Positions 35,786-44,637 are shown, counted from the stretch's first letter. The stretch: 64,000 bases of DNA from Lactococcus petauri (GCF_002154895.1 NZ_MUIZ01000001.1:310001-374000), one strand, 5' to 3'. Numbers and translations are program-made. The notes: a model not told the origin generated them from the sequence alone.

Positions 35786-37154
35786 ATTGTCCTAAAAGTT
35801 CTTGTGCTTTTGCACTATACTTGTCCATATCAATGAGGATACCTGAACCTCCGTACATATCATAGGCAGATTGCCAATCATTGTCGGATGGGATGGTTGT
35901 GTTTTCTATACCGCCAAACATTGCCGGTAAAGCTTTTGTGATCAGGAATGTGTTAGAAAGATTAGTCATTGTAACAGCTCGAGCTGTACCCAAGGCACTT
36001 GCACCAGTAAAGAGTGTCAAAGGATTTTTAACTTTCGATGTGAGAGTTTGCATCACTTGTTGTTGACGTTGCACACGGCCAAAGTCTCCTTGATCATCGT
36101 GGCGGAAACGTGCATAGTTCAAAAGTGTACGTCCATCCATTCGTTGTGGGCCTTGCTTAATCATCATAAAGATTCCACCACCATCAGGATAGCCCAAGGC
36201 CGCGGCTTCTTCTGCACTCAATTCCTTATCGTTTTTAGCCATCCCTTCAGTTTCTGCTAAATCATCCGGTACAGGGACTTCATCAAACTTTTGACCATTA
36301 ATTGTGGCGAATTTGGCATCAATCTTTACTCCACCAGGGAACATTGAGTCAATCACTGTTGCAAAACTTGAGAAATCAACCACAGCGTAATATTTGGCAT
36401 TTATACCAAAATTTTGTTGCAAGGTTTGACGCACAAGTTCAACACCTTGATTCTCATTTTGCTCACCAATCGTGAAGGCTGCATTAAGCTTCATGTTAGG
36501 TCCTTGGCTTGCATCACCAACTCCTGGAATGTTGACCAAAGTATCACGCATAAAGCTCACCAATTGCATTTTGCCGCTTTTGCCAATATTCAAAACCATA
36601 ATACTGTCTGAATGGGCCACTCCTGAGCTTTGTCCTGGTCGTTGATCAGCACCTAAGAGAAGGATATTGACTGAGCCATCCGCATTGGCAGCACCATTGA
36701 ATTGTTCGGCTTTGATCGCGCCACCTTCTCGACTAATCCCACGCTGATAACCATAAATGAAGAAACCAATCATAATCAAAATCAAGGCGATTAAGATAAA
36801 GAAAATCCGTTTTATCCAACTTTTCTTTTTCCTTGGCTTTTTACTTGCTGCTTCCTCAGGCCTTTCATCATCAATGCTCTCTTCCGCACGACGGTTATCT
36901 TTCTTTTTCCCACGTTTGGATAAAAAGGGCGCTGGTGCTGAATCTAAAGAACGGCTGGATCTACTCCGTCTCTCAGAAGAAGAACTTTCAGACTGTGCGC
37001 GCTCTTCTTCTATGTCAGCCGCATATTCTTCTTCAAGGGCCTGCCACCCTTCTATTTCTTCTACTAGTTCATAATATTCTTGCTTTTCGCGTTCACTTAA
37101 GTAAGCTTTATTTGCTCTTAAGTATTCAAAACGTTTTTGTTTATTATCTTTCAT
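35784..37154 (-). CDS. LytR-CpsA-Psr (LCP) family wall-polymer ligase
   Basis: A 456-residue type II membrane protein that attaches teichoic acid or wall polysaccharide to peptidoglycan. It has a long, highly charged cytoplasmic tail (about 1-110, rich in Glu, Arg, Ser and Lys), one membrane helix (about 113-133) and the LCP domain: LLLGADQRPGQ, SDSIMVLNI, SFMRDTLVNIPG, KLNAAFTIG and RFRHDDQGDFGRVQRQQQVM with the conserved Arg and Asp residues. An insertion near 290-320 is unusual. It is single, with its own terminator. Confidence 0.92.
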   Translation of the reverse strand: MKDNKQKRFEYLRANKAYLSEREKQEYYELVEEIEGWQALEEEYAADIEEERAQSESSSSERRSRSSRSLDSAPAPFLSKRGKKKDNRRAEESIDDERPEEAASKKPRKKKSWIKRIFFILIALILIMIGFFIYGYQRGISREGGAIKAEQFNGAANADGSVNILLLGADQRPGQSSGVAHSDSIMVLNIGKSGKMQLVSFMRDTLVNIPGVGDASQGPNMKLNAAFTIGEQNENQGVELVRQTLQQNFGINAKYYAVVDFSSFATVIDSMFPGGVKIDAKFATINGQKFDEVPVPDDLAETEGMAKNDKELSAEEAAALGYPDGGGIFMMIKQGPQRMDGRTLLNYARFRHDDQGDFGRVQRQQQVMQTLTSKVKNPLTLFTGASALGTARAVTMTNLSNTFLITKALPAMFGGIENTTIPSDNDWQSAYDMYGGSGILIDMDKYSAKAQELLGQ

Positions 37155-37231
37155 TATCTGTCTATTATATCATGATTTTTTATTTTTGATAAAAGCCTTT
37201 CATAATTCTCAGCAAAATACAGATCCTTTTC

Positions 37232-37774
37232 TTAAGCTTTTTTGCCAAAAAATTTATTTCTGAAGCGTTTAACTTTCAGAAACTGTTCACGTGCCTTGTG
37301 CATCTGTTTATATCTTTTAGGGTTCTTTTTATAAAAATCTTGGTGATAATCTTCAGCTGGCCAAAATGTTTGCGTATTTTCTATAGGGACTATGATTGGT
37401 TTATCCCAAAGCCCCGACTCCGACAATTCCTGCTTGCTTTTCTCAGCAGTTTGACGTTGCTCATCATTCTCAACGTAGATAACTGGTCTATAATTACTGC
37501 CTCGATCGTAAAATTGACCTTCTCCATCCGTCGGATCAATAAGACTCCAGTAAATTCCCAGTAAGGTCTCGTAAGAAATAACGGTATTTTCAAAAATTAT
37601 CTCCACAGCTTCAGTGTGTCCCGTATATTTACCCGATACTTCATCATATGTCGGGTCATCGACATGCCCCCCGGTATAACCGCTGGTAACAGACAGTATA
37701 CCTGGACGAGTTTCAAAAGGTTCAACCATGCACCAAAAACATCCACCAGCAAAAACTGCAATTTCTTTACTCAT
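37232..37774 (-). CDS. msrA: Peptide-methionine (S)-S-oxide reductase
   Basis: Repairs oxidised methionine. The 180-residue form begins at MSKEIAVF behind GGAGG; the upstream extension from 37819 runs into the promoter. The catalytic Cys is in GGCFWCM near residue 10, and YDEVSGKYTGHTEAVEIIF follows in the family pattern (in parts YDEVSGKYTG and HTEAVEI). No MsrB domain is attached. It is divergent from a small immunity-like gene, with overlapping promoters. Confidence 0.96.
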   Translation of the reverse strand: MSKEIAVFAGGCFWCMVEPFETRPGILSVTSGYTGGHVDDPTYDEVSGKYTGHTEAVEIIFENTVISYETLLGIYWSLIDPTDGEGQFYDRGSNYRPVIYVENDEQRQTAEKSKQELSESGLWDKPIIVPIENTQTFWPAEDYHQDFYKKNPKRYKQMHKAREQFLKVKRFRNKFFGKKA

Positions 37775-37792
37775 AGCTCTTCCTCCAAGCAC

Positions 37793-37827
37793 ATTATAGC
37801 ATAATGAAAAGGTTTGCATGCTATAAT
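37793..37827. promoter_or_regulatory. Overlapping divergent promoters of msrA and the immunity-like gene
   Basis: Both promoters use TGCTATAAT: core 37822-37827 on plus, 37793-37798 on minus. They form an inverted repeat TTATAGCA ... TGCTATAA. The -35 region of each overlaps or abuts the -10 of the other, so simultaneous firing is unlikely. Confidence 0.7.
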
Positions 37828-37833
37828 TTAACT

Positions 37834-38103
37834 ATGAAAAAACCGTTAAATCAGACTGAAATATTGAACGAAATGTATAATTTAATCTTGAGTAAACATA
37901 TTCGTGAGTGGGAACGTGCTTTAATATTAGAAGCCAAAAATCGCATTGAAAGTCAAGGTAATCTTGAAGAAGCCTTAACCCAATTAGAGGCTCAATTACG
38001 CCCACTAGCTCTTCGCTATAATTTAACACCTATGACAACCGAATTTTATAACAAAATATCCACTTCGGGTTTGTTTGGCCGCGGTGTCGGGCATCGTTTA
38101 TAA
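37834..38103 (+). CDS. Enterocin A immunity-like small protein
   Basis: An 89-residue, mostly helical protein starting at MKKPLNQTEILNEMYNLIL. The pattern (LNEMYNLIL, then ERALILEAKNRIESQGNLEEAL, LRPLALRYNL) resembles the four-helix bacteriocin-immunity family (EntA_Immun). No bacteriocin precursor or export gene is nearby, so it would be an orphan immunity gene. The ATG is 6 nt after a TATAAT and has no Shine-Dalgarno, so the message looks leaderless. I am fairly sure it is a gene, less sure of the family. Confidence 0.65.
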   Translation: MKKPLNQTEILNEMYNLILSKHIREWERALILEAKNRIESQGNLEEALTQLEAQLRPLALRYNLTPMTTEFYNKISTSGLFGRGVGHRL

Positions 38104-38120
38104 ATAATCATCTTTTTAGT

Positions 38121-38152
38121 AAAAAAAACGTTAGTAGATTTAACGTTTTTTT
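38121..38152. terminator. Bidirectional terminator, immunity-like gene / VanZ-RDD gene
   Basis: AAACGTTA / TAACGTTT with A and T tracts on both sides. Confidence 0.85.
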
Positions 38153-38155
38153 ATT

Positions 38156-39202
38156 TCAAATTTCTTTTGCACTTAACTCTGTTTGACTCAAGCGTTCATA
38201 CCACAGCTTTCGTGTACGGGAAAGTGTGGCAAAGAGAATATCTAATAGAGGTAACAGAAGAAGAATGAAAGAAAGGACTACCATTAAGAAATTTTGTCCC
38301 AATTCTTTTTGTGGAATATAGCCTGAACGTTGTAAGAAATAAGACAAGAGACCAATAATCCCAAAATTAACGAAAGATAAGAGTTGTCGACTTAAAATCT
38401 TCCAACGACTTCCTTCTATCCTTATCTTAAGAAGTTTTTGGCCAAAAGTGACACCAAAAATGACTGGAATCCCCACAAATGTAATAAGCATTGCTATATA
38501 GAAATGAGGTACAATGTTTGCAATAATATTTGCTAAAACAAAATCTACGCCAAAGGCAATACTTCGACGTATCATCCCAATCTGAGCAGGAATGGCTTGT
38601 TTGGCATCCAAATCTGGTAAAACCTTAACAAGTAGGCAAGCAATCCCAAAACCAAGCAAACTTCCTAGCGTATTAATCATTAAATCATCAACATCAAAAA
38701 GACGATAAGGACGAGGATAAAGACCAAAAAGAGCCGAACGCTGTAAAAGTTCAAACGATAAGGTGAGCATGAAACTCCACATTAAGGTTTGCGAAAAATT
38801 ACGCTTAAAGAGGTAACGCAAATATATCCCAAATGGCAATGTCAAAAGAAGATTAAAAAAAGGTTGGATGAAACTTGGTGCTTTCAAGGCCATTAGCCAT
38901 GTAGAAGGCTCGTTAAGTACCAGCGGGTTATAAGCGATGAACTGACGTACAAATTCAAAGGGAACAAGATTTTGCTTAGGACCTGTCATCTGTGCAACCT
39001 GTGCCACATCAGGCAAAGGAAAAATAGTCATCGCATAAGCACAAACTATATAAAGGACAAAAGAAAAATTGACAATAAACCGCCAAGGGTTAACACGTCC
39101 ATATTTACGATATTGAACAATCATATAAGGAATAAGGCTCAGCAAGAAAAAAACAAAGAAGAGCAATACACCTATTTGAATAGCATGGAGATAAGTAAGC
39201 AT
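38156..39202 (-). CDS. VanZ-RDD fusion membrane protein
   Basis: A 348-residue protein with about eight membrane segments. The N-terminal half has the VanZ pattern (TIFPLPD, NLVPF, LLTLPFGIYLR, SFELLQ, FDVDDLMINTLGSLLGF), and the C-terminal part (about 205-340) is an RDD domain (RRSIAFGVDFVLANIIANI, and GKLLKIRI-like QKLLKIRIEG). The function is unknown; VanZ proteins affect teicoplanin or lipoglycopeptide susceptibility in some hosts. It is monocistronic. Confidence 0.88.
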   Translation of the reverse strand: MLTYLHAIQIGVLLFFVFFLLSLIPYMIVQYRKYGRVNPWRFIVNFSFVLYIVCAYAMTIFPLPDVAQVAQMTGPKQNLVPFEFVRQFIAYNPLVLNEPSTWLMALKAPSFIQPFFNLLLTLPFGIYLRYLFKRNFSQTLMWSFMLTLSFELLQRSALFGLYPRPYRLFDVDDLMINTLGSLLGFGIACLLVKVLPDLDAKQAIPAQIGMIRRSIAFGVDFVLANIIANIVPHFYIAMLITFVGIPVIFGVTFGQKLLKIRIEGSRWKILSRQLLSFVNFGIIGLLSYFLQRSGYIPQKELGQNFLMVVLSFILLLLPLLDILFATLSRTRKLWYERLSQTELSAKEI

Positions 39203-39327
39203 AGAAATCCTTTTTTAAAATTTTATCTTTATTATAACAAAATTTATAAATGGAGATTGTGAGCCAGTTTAAAGAAATAGCTTAAATCAAGTGGAAGTTG
39301 ATATTATTACTGCTGCTCACACCCTGT

Positions 39328-39852
39328 TTATACATCAAAGGCTTGCGCATATTTGATACACCCCGAAATATTTTTTAGTGCATTGGGTTGTAAAGGACGA
39401 ATCATAAAAGCTTCTGCTGGAACGTCTAATGGTGCCGTAACCTTATATTTTTCAGCAGATACATAGCCAAAACGAGAATAATATTGGGGATGCCCCAGAA
39501 TACTTATAAAAGGGAAATCTTGTTGAACGGCACGCTTTTCCAACTCTTTCAGCAAATTTTCTCCCACTTTTTTACCTTGCCAAGAAGGTAAAACAGCTAA
39601 TGGCGCAAGAACCAGTCCTGTAAAACTTTCTTTAGCGTTGATAATCTCGACTTCACTTAGTAAACCATAACCAATAATTTTCGCTCCTTCAGTGGCGACA
39701 ACTTCTAAACCATCGACATAGCTGCAATCTGTCCGAATCTTTTCCACAAGCTCTGCTTCATTACCATAACCATGTTCGGACCTGCTAAATGATTGACGAA
39801 TTAACTGCTCAACTTCTTTATAGTCTGTTCGCCCAATACTTCTTATTTCCAA
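39328..39852 (-). CDS. GNAT-family N-acetyltransferase
   Basis: A 174-residue acetyl-CoA-dependent transferase. The motif A region LAVLPSWQGKKVGENLLKEL carries the coenzyme A loop (Q-x-x-G-x-G variant, QGKKVG). GHPQYYSRFGYV follows, a pattern found in the YhbS-like subgroup. The acceptor is unknown. It precedes nothing in an obvious operon; cmk is upstream with a terminator between. Confidence 0.85.
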   Translation of the reverse strand: MEIRSIGRTDYKEVEQLIRQSFSRSEHGYGNEAELVEKIRTDCSYVDGLEVVATEGAKIIGYGLLSEVEIINAKESFTGLVLAPLAVLPSWQGKKVGENLLKELEKRAVQQDFPFISILGHPQYYSRFGYVSAEKYKVTAPLDVPAEAFMIRPLQPNALKNISGCIKYAQAFDV

Positions 39853-39877
39853 AGTTGCCCTCCTTCATTTATAGAAA

Positions 39878-39907
39878 AACAAACGGAATACCTTTACTCC
39901 GTTTGTT
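39878..39907 (-). terminator. cmk terminator
   Basis: AACAAACGGA / TCCGTTTGTT around a 10-nt loop, followed by TTTTC on the minus strand. Confidence 0.8.
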
Positions 39908-39925
39908 CCTTTAAAAATTGATTGA

Positions 39926-40588
39926 TTACAAGAGTTCTCGTGCTTTTTCTTCGATGAAACCTGCCACTTGATCAATCGTTTTTCCTGTACTGTCTAGTAA
40001 AATTGCATCCTCTGCTTGTTTTAGAGGGGAAACTGCTCGTGTACTATCCTTACGATCTCGTTCGGCGATTTCCACTTTGAGTTTTTCCAAATCAGTAGGA
40101 ATATTTTTTTGTAAATTTTCTTTATAACGACGCTCTGCTCGTTCATCCACAGAAGCCACGAGGAAAATCTTCAAATCTGCATGAGGTAGGACAACCGTAC
40201 CAATATCACGTCCATCCATGATAATGCCACCTTCGTCAGCAATGCGCTGTTGCTCAGCAACTAAAAATTCCCGTACTGGAGCTAAAGCAGAGATTTTTGA
40301 AACATTCTGTGTTACTTCGTTTGTACGAATAATCTTAGTAATATCCTCTGTTCCTAAAAATACAAGTTGTCCATCAGCCGTATTTTTAAAGAAAATTGGT
40401 TTTTTCTTGATCACATCAATAATTTTTTGAGGATCCTCCGTTTTGTTTTGGAGGGCAACCAAAGTTGCAGCACGGTACATCGCACCTGTATCTAAATAGA
40501 TAATCCCAAGATTTTGTGCAACGATTTTAGCGACAGTTGATTTTCCGCTTGAGGCGGGACCATCAACAGCAATTTGTAACTTTATCAT
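39926..40588 (-). CDS. cmk: Cytidylate kinase
   Basis: Phosphorylates CMP and dCMP. The 220-residue P-loop kinase starts [16 protein letters not shown] and contains [23 protein letters not shown] and the lid RRYKENLQ. It lies 29 bp after the LysM-protein gene; the order ferredoxin, LysM protein, cmk is a known lactic acid bacterial neighbourhood. Confidence 0.96.
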   Translation of the reverse strand: MIKLQIAVDGPASSGKSTVAKIVAQNLGIIYLDTGAMYRAATLVALQNKTEDPQKIIDVIKKKPIFFKNTADGQLVFLGTEDITKIIRTNEVTQNVSKISALAPVREFLVAEQQRIADEGGIIMDGRDIGTVVLPHADLKIFLVASVDERAERRYKENLQKNIPTDLEKLKVEIAERDRKDSTRAVSPLKQAEDAILLDSTGKTIDQVAGFIEEKARELL

Positions 40589-40617
40589 GTTTCTTTCCTA
40601 TATATGAATACTTTTTA

Positions 40618-41127
40618 TTATTTTAATTTTAATACTTGCCCAGGTGATATTGGTGAACCATCGGCATTGTATCCTGTTGCTGAGATATTATTAAGGCTGG
40701 CAATTACAGACCATGCAACGCCTGTCTTCGCTGATATCTTACTTGGATCGTCTCCAGCTACAATAACATAAGTTCCACCCTCTTCAGTGGAAGATTCTTC
40801 AGTGGTTGGCGGTGGAGCTACAGTACTTTCTTCTGGTTTCACTTCTTCAGTAGTCTGTTCTGTTTGTTGCTCCGTGGTTTGCTCTACAGTTTTTTCTGGA
40901 TTTTCCTGAGCAAATCCACCGCTATGTTGCGTTTGATTATTCCAAAGAATAAAGGCAATCATGAAACCAACCAGTAAAAACATCGTCACGACAGTAAAGG
41001 TTAAAGCACGTGAAGTTAATGACTTGTTATTGTGTTTTTTTCTTGGCTTGCTGCCCGAACGACTTTTTTCGGAATCTGCTTTCATGGCCTTATAGATTTC
41101 TTTATCCCACGGTTCTTTTTCTGCCAC
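40618..41127 (-). CDS. Membrane-anchored LysM protein
   Basis: A 169-residue protein. It has a basic cytoplasmic start (about 1-38), one membrane helix (about 42-62), a low-complexity linker rich in Thr, Glu and Gln (about 75-118) and a C-terminal LysM domain (about 120-169: TYVIVAGDDPSKISAKTGV ... ISPGQVLKL). It should bind peptidoglycan outside the membrane. It is divergent from ferredoxin (45 bp between starts) and upstream of cmk. Confidence 0.88.
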   Translation of the reverse strand: MAEKEPWDKEIYKAMKADSEKSRSGSKPRKKHNNKSLTSRALTFTVVTMFLLVGFMIAFILWNNQTQHSGGFAQENPEKTVEQTTEQQTEQTTEEVKPEESTVAPPPTTEESSTEEGGTYVIVAGDDPSKISAKTGVAWSVIASLNNISATGYNADGSPISPGQVLKLK

Positions 41128-41172
41128 ATCTTTTTCCTTTCCTTTTTTATTTTTTTATATTATCATCATTGT

Positions 41173-41376
41173 ATGAAAGTAAACATAATACCAGAAAATT
41201 GTATTGCATGCGGCCTTTGTTATTTACATGCTCCAGATGTCTTCGATTACCATGATAACGGTATCGTTAAATTTAATAATTCCGATAAACTGGAAAAAGA
41301 ATATATTTCTGATGATAAAATAATAAGTGCAGCCAAGGCTTGCCCAACAGCTGCGATAAAGATTACCAAATCTTAA
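41173..41376 (+). CDS. fer: Ferredoxin, 4Fe-4S
   Basis: A 67-residue electron carrier. It has CIACGLC at residues 10-16 and the last ligand in KACPTAA, giving one [4Fe-4S] cluster; the second Cys motif of 2[4Fe-4S] ferredoxins is absent. The start ATG at 41173 is taken from family length; longer frames upstream overlap the LysM gene and encode hydrophobic nonsense. No Shine-Dalgarno precedes it; a TATATT ends 11 bp upstream, so the leader would be very short. Confidence 0.85.
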   Translation: MKVNIIPENCIACGLCYLHAPDVFDYHDNGIVKFNNSDKLEKEYISDDKIISAAKACPTAAIKITKS

Positions 41377-41529
41377 AACCTTAAACTCTGATATTTATTT
41401 TACCATAAAATTACTTCTTTATCTAACTATTTCGTGATTTTTAATTAGGTATTTTCATTATATATACAGCTTGTTTTTGATTGACAAGTTGTTTTTATTT
41501 TCGCTATTTAAATTAAAAAATCAGATTTA

Positions 41530-41543
41530 TGAAACCAGTTTCA
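41530..41543. promoter_or_regulatory. Palindrome upstream of the mannose PTS promoter
   Basis: TGAAACCAGTTTCA is a perfect inverted repeat apart from its centre and is one base from a cre consensus. It lies 8 bp before the -35. Confidence 0.45.
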
Positions 41544-41550
41544 CAAATTT

Positions 41551-41579
41551 TTGCAAATGTTTTCAATTTGTAGTATACT
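41551..41579 (+). promoter_or_regulatory. ptnABCD promoter with cre-like site
   Basis: TTGCAA (41551-41556), 17 bp, TATACT (41574-41579). TGCAAATGTTTTCA (41552-41565), a near-cre sequence, overlaps the -35, as expected for control by CcpA. Confidence 0.7.
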
Positions 41580-41628
41580 AGGACAGTAATAATTATATTA
41601 TATAAAAATTTATAAGGAGGTTACTCAA

Positions 41629-42618
41629 TTGAGTATCGGAATTGTTATTGCGAGCCACGGTGAATTCGCTGCGGGCATCAAGCAATCTGGTTCAATGATC
41701 TTCGGTGAGCAAGAGAAAGTACAAGCTGTTACTTTCATGCCTAACGAAGGACCAGACGACTTACGCGCCAAAATCGAAGCCGCTATCGCAACATTTGATG
41801 CTGAAGATGAAGTCCTTGTCCTTGCTGACTTGTGGAGCGGTTCTCCATTTAACCAAGCAAGTGCTGTTATGGGTGCCAATCCAGAACGCAAGGTAGCTAT
41901 CATCACAGGCCTCAACTTGCCAATGCTTATTCAAGCCTACACAGAACGTATGATGGATGCTTCTGCTGGTGTTGAACAAGTTGCTGCAAACATTATTAAG
42001 GAAGCTAAAGCTGGTATCAAAGCATTGCCAGAAGAGCTTAATCCTACTGAAGAAAGCGCTACACCAGCTGAAGCTGGCGTAAACGCTGCCGCTATCCCAG
42101 AAGGTACTGTTGTTGGTGATGGTAAGATTAAAATTAATCTTGCACGTATCGACTCACGTCTTCTCCACGGTCAAGTTGCTACTGCTTGGACTCCAGATTC
42201 AAAAGCAAACCGTATCATCGTTGTTTCTGACGCTGTTGCCAAAGATGAGATGCGTAAAACACTTATCACACAAGCTGCACCTCCAGGTGTTAAAGCCAAC
42301 GTTGTCCCTATCAAGAAAATGATTGAAGTTGCTAAAGATCCACGTTTTGGTGAAACTAAAGCTCTTCTCTTGTTTGAAACTCCTCAAGACGCACTTGCTG
42401 CTATTGAAGGTGGCGTACCTGTAGAAACACTTAACGTGGGTTCTATGGCACACAGTACAGGTAAAACAATGCTTAACTCAGTATTGTCTGTAAACAAAGA
42501 TGATGTTGCCGCTTTTGAAAAGTTACGTGATCTCGGCGTTAAATTTGACGTTCGTAAAGTCCCTAACGATTCTAAATCTGACTTGTTTGCTTTGATTAAC
42601 AAAGCAGACGTTAAGTAA
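41629..42618 (+). CDS. ptnAB: Mannose/glucose PTS enzyme IIAB
   Basis: Cytoplasmic phosphotransfer subunit of the mannose-family PTS, the main glucose importer in lactococci. The 329 residues start at TTG (41629) behind AAGGAGG. The IIA domain (1-130) has the phosphorylation His10 in IASHGEF; an Ala/Pro/Glu-rich linker (about 132-162) joins it to the IIB domain, with His180 in [12 protein letters not shown]. The usual length is about 330. First gene of the operon. Confidence 0.95.
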   Translation: MSIGIVIASHGEFAAGIKQSGSMIFGEQEKVQAVTFMPNEGPDDLRAKIEAAIATFDAEDEVLVLADLWSGSPFNQASAVMGANPERKVAIITGLNLPMLIQAYTERMMDASAGVEQVAANIIKEAKAGIKALPEELNPTEESATPAEAGVNAAAIPEGTVVGDGKIKINLARIDSRLLHGQVATAWTPDSKANRIIVVSDAVAKDEMRKTLITQAAPPGVKANVVPIKKMIEVAKDPRFGETKALLLFETPQDALAAIEGGVPVETLNVGSMAHSTGKTMLNSVLSVNKDDVAAFEKLRDLGVKFDVRKVPNDSKSDLFALINKADVK

Positions 42619-42648
42619 AATTAAATATTATTAGGAGAAATTTATAAA

Positions 42649-43452
42649 ATGAGTATTATTTCAATCATTTTAGTTCTTATCTTCGCGTTCTTAGCTGGAC
42701 TTGAAGGTATCTTGGACCAATGGCAATTTCACCAACCAATTATCGCCTGCTCATTGATCGGTATCGCTACTGGTCACATGGCTGCAGGGATCATCTTGGG
42801 TGGTTCATTGCAAATGATCGCCCTTGGTTGGGCTAACGTTGGTGCCGCTGTCGCACCTGACGCTGCACTTGCTTCTGTCGCTTCTGCTATCTTGATGGTT
42901 CAAGGTGGTAACTTTGACTTGACACACATCACTGGTGTTATCGTACCTGCCGCTATCTTGTTGGCAACTGCTGGTCTCGTACTTACTACATTGGTTCGTT
43001 TCCTTTCAGTTGGTATCGTTCACTTAGCTGATGCTGCTGCTGAAAAAGGTTCTTACTCAGGTGTTGCTGGTTGGCACATGTTCGCACTCCTTCTTCAAGG
43101 TTTGCGTATTGCTATCCCTGCTGCAATCATCCTTGCTATCCCTGCTGAAACAGTAACTGCTGCCTTGAACTCAATTCCTGATTGGGTTTCTAAAGGTCTT
43201 GCTGTTGGTGGTGGTATGGTTGTTGTTGTTGGTTACGCAATGGTTATCAACCTCATGGCAACTAAAGAGCTATGGCCATTCTTCTTCCTCGGATTTGTAC
43301 TCGCACCACTTTCTTCAATCACTTTGATTGGTATGGGTATCCTTGGTGTTGTTATCGCTCTTATCTACCTCAATCTTTCTAATACTGCTGGTAACGGTGG
43401 AACTGCTTCTTCAAGTGGTGACCCAATCGGCGATATTCTCAACGATTATTAA
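42649..43452 (+). CDS. ptnC: Mannose/glucose PTS enzyme IIC
   Basis: Membrane channel subunit of 267 residues with about six to seven helices and the IIC-Man signatures LEGILDQWQFHQPIIACSL at the N-terminus (in parts LEGILDQWQFHQ and PIIACSL) and GGSLQMIALGWANVGAAVAPD. AGGAG precedes the ATG. With IID it forms the pore. In lactic acid bacteria it is also a receptor for class II bacteriocins. Confidence 0.95.
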   Translation: MSIISIILVLIFAFLAGLEGILDQWQFHQPIIACSLIGIATGHMAAGIILGGSLQMIALGWANVGAAVAPDAALASVASAILMVQGGNFDLTHITGVIVPAAILLATAGLVLTTLVRFLSVGIVHLADAAAEKGSYSGVAGWHMFALLLQGLRIAIPAAIILAIPAETVTAALNSIPDWVSKGLAVGGGMVVVVGYAMVINLMATKELWPFFFLGFVLAPLSSITLIGMGILGVVIALIYLNLSNTAGNGGTASSSGDPIGDILNDY

Positions 43453-43474
43453 TTAGGAAGGAGATTTTATAAAA

Positions 43475-44572
43475 ATGGAAAATACAAATAAAAAGTTTAG
43501 CCTTTCTAAAAACACACGCTTGAGCGTTATGTTCCGTTCAATGTTCCTTCAAGGTTCTTGGAACTACGAACGTATGCAAAACCTTGGTTTCCTCTATTCA
43601 ATCATCCCTGCATTGAAACAGTTCTACAAACCAGGTTCTGAAGAAGCTAAAGAAGCTTTGAAACGCCACATGGAGTTCTTCAATACTCACCCATATGTAG
43701 CCGCACCTATCGTCGGTGTTACATTGGCCCTTGAAGAAGAAATCGCTAACGGTGTTGAAATCGATGAAGCAGCTATCCAAGGTGTGAAAGTCGGTATGAT
43801 GGGACCTCTCGCTGGTATCGGTGACCCAGTCTTCTGGTTCACAGTACGTCCTATCGTTGGTGCCATCGCTGCCTCACTTGCAACTGGTGGTTCTATTATC
43901 GCTCCAATCTTCTTCTTCGTTGTTTGGAATGCAATCCGTATCGCTTTCTTGTGGTATACACAAGAGTTTGGTTACAAACAAGGTACTGCAATTACAAGCG
44001 ACCTCGGTGGAGGAATGCTTCAACAAATTACTAAAGGTGCATCTATCCTTGGTATGTTCATCCTTGGTGTATTGATCCAACGTTGGGTTAACATCAGCTT
44101 CACTGGTCCTAACGCTATGCTCCCATCTAAACCTTTGGCAGATGGTGCTTACGTTGGTGAATGGATCGACAAAGCAGGTAAAGTCGTTGTTCAAGGTGCC
44201 CAAACAGGTACTACAGGCGACGGTGTTGCTAAGTTTGATTGGTTAGACCAAGCAGGTAACGTTGTTGGTAACGGTGTTGCTGGTCAAGACGGTTTCGCAC
44301 ATTACGTAACTGTTGATCAACTTAACACAGTTGACGGTTCTACATTGCACAACATCTTAGGTCAAGTATCATCTGGTCTTGGCTTGAGCCCAGAACAAAC
44401 ACAATCACTTCAAGACGTGTTCAATTCATTAATTCCTGGATTTATCGCATTGCTCTTGACTTTCCTTGTGCTTTGGATCTTGCGCAAATGGAAAAACAAA
44501 AATGCACCATTGTTCATCATCATTGGTATGTTCGTTCTTGGTATCGTACTTCACGTTGCAGGTCTTGCTTAA
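43475..44572 (+). CDS. ptnD: Mannose/glucose PTS enzyme IID, with enlarged external loop
   Basis: A 365-residue partner of IIC, about 60 longer than most IID proteins (about 300). The N-terminal part is regular (FLQGSWNYERMQNLGFLYSI, MMGPLAGIGDPVFW). The extra sequence lies between membrane helices at about 210-290, a region exposed outside in this family. It contains a tandem duplication: WIDKAGKVVVQG starts at 230 and WLDQAGNVVGNG at 256, a 26-residue period. AAGGAG precedes the ATG. Last gene of the PTS operon, followed by a terminator. Confidence 0.94.
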   Translation: MENTNKKFSLSKNTRLSVMFRSMFLQGSWNYERMQNLGFLYSIIPALKQFYKPGSEEAKEALKRHMEFFNTHPYVAAPIVGVTLALEEEIANGVEIDEAAIQGVKVGMMGPLAGIGDPVFWFTVRPIVGAIAASLATGGSIIAPIFFFVVWNAIRIAFLWYTQEFGYKQGTAITSDLGGGMLQQITKGASILGMFILGVLIQRWVNISFTGPNAMLPSKPLADGAYVGEWIDKAGKVVVQGAQTGTTGDGVAKFDWLDQAGNVVGNGVAGQDGFAHYVTVDQLNTVDGSTLHNILGQVSSGLGLSPEQTQSLQDVFNSLIPGFIALLLTFLVLWILRKWKNKNAPLFIIIGMFVLGIVLHVAGLA

Positions 44573-44592
44573 TAAGATTTTAAAACAAGAAC

Positions 44593-44623
44593 AAAATCGT
44601 CGTGTACTCGCGGCGATTTTTTA
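44593..44623 (+). terminator. ptnABCD terminator
   Basis: AAAATCGTCG / CGGCGATTTT around an 8-nt loop, followed by TTTT. Confidence 0.85.
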
Positions 44624-44637
44624 TTAAGATTATTTTT

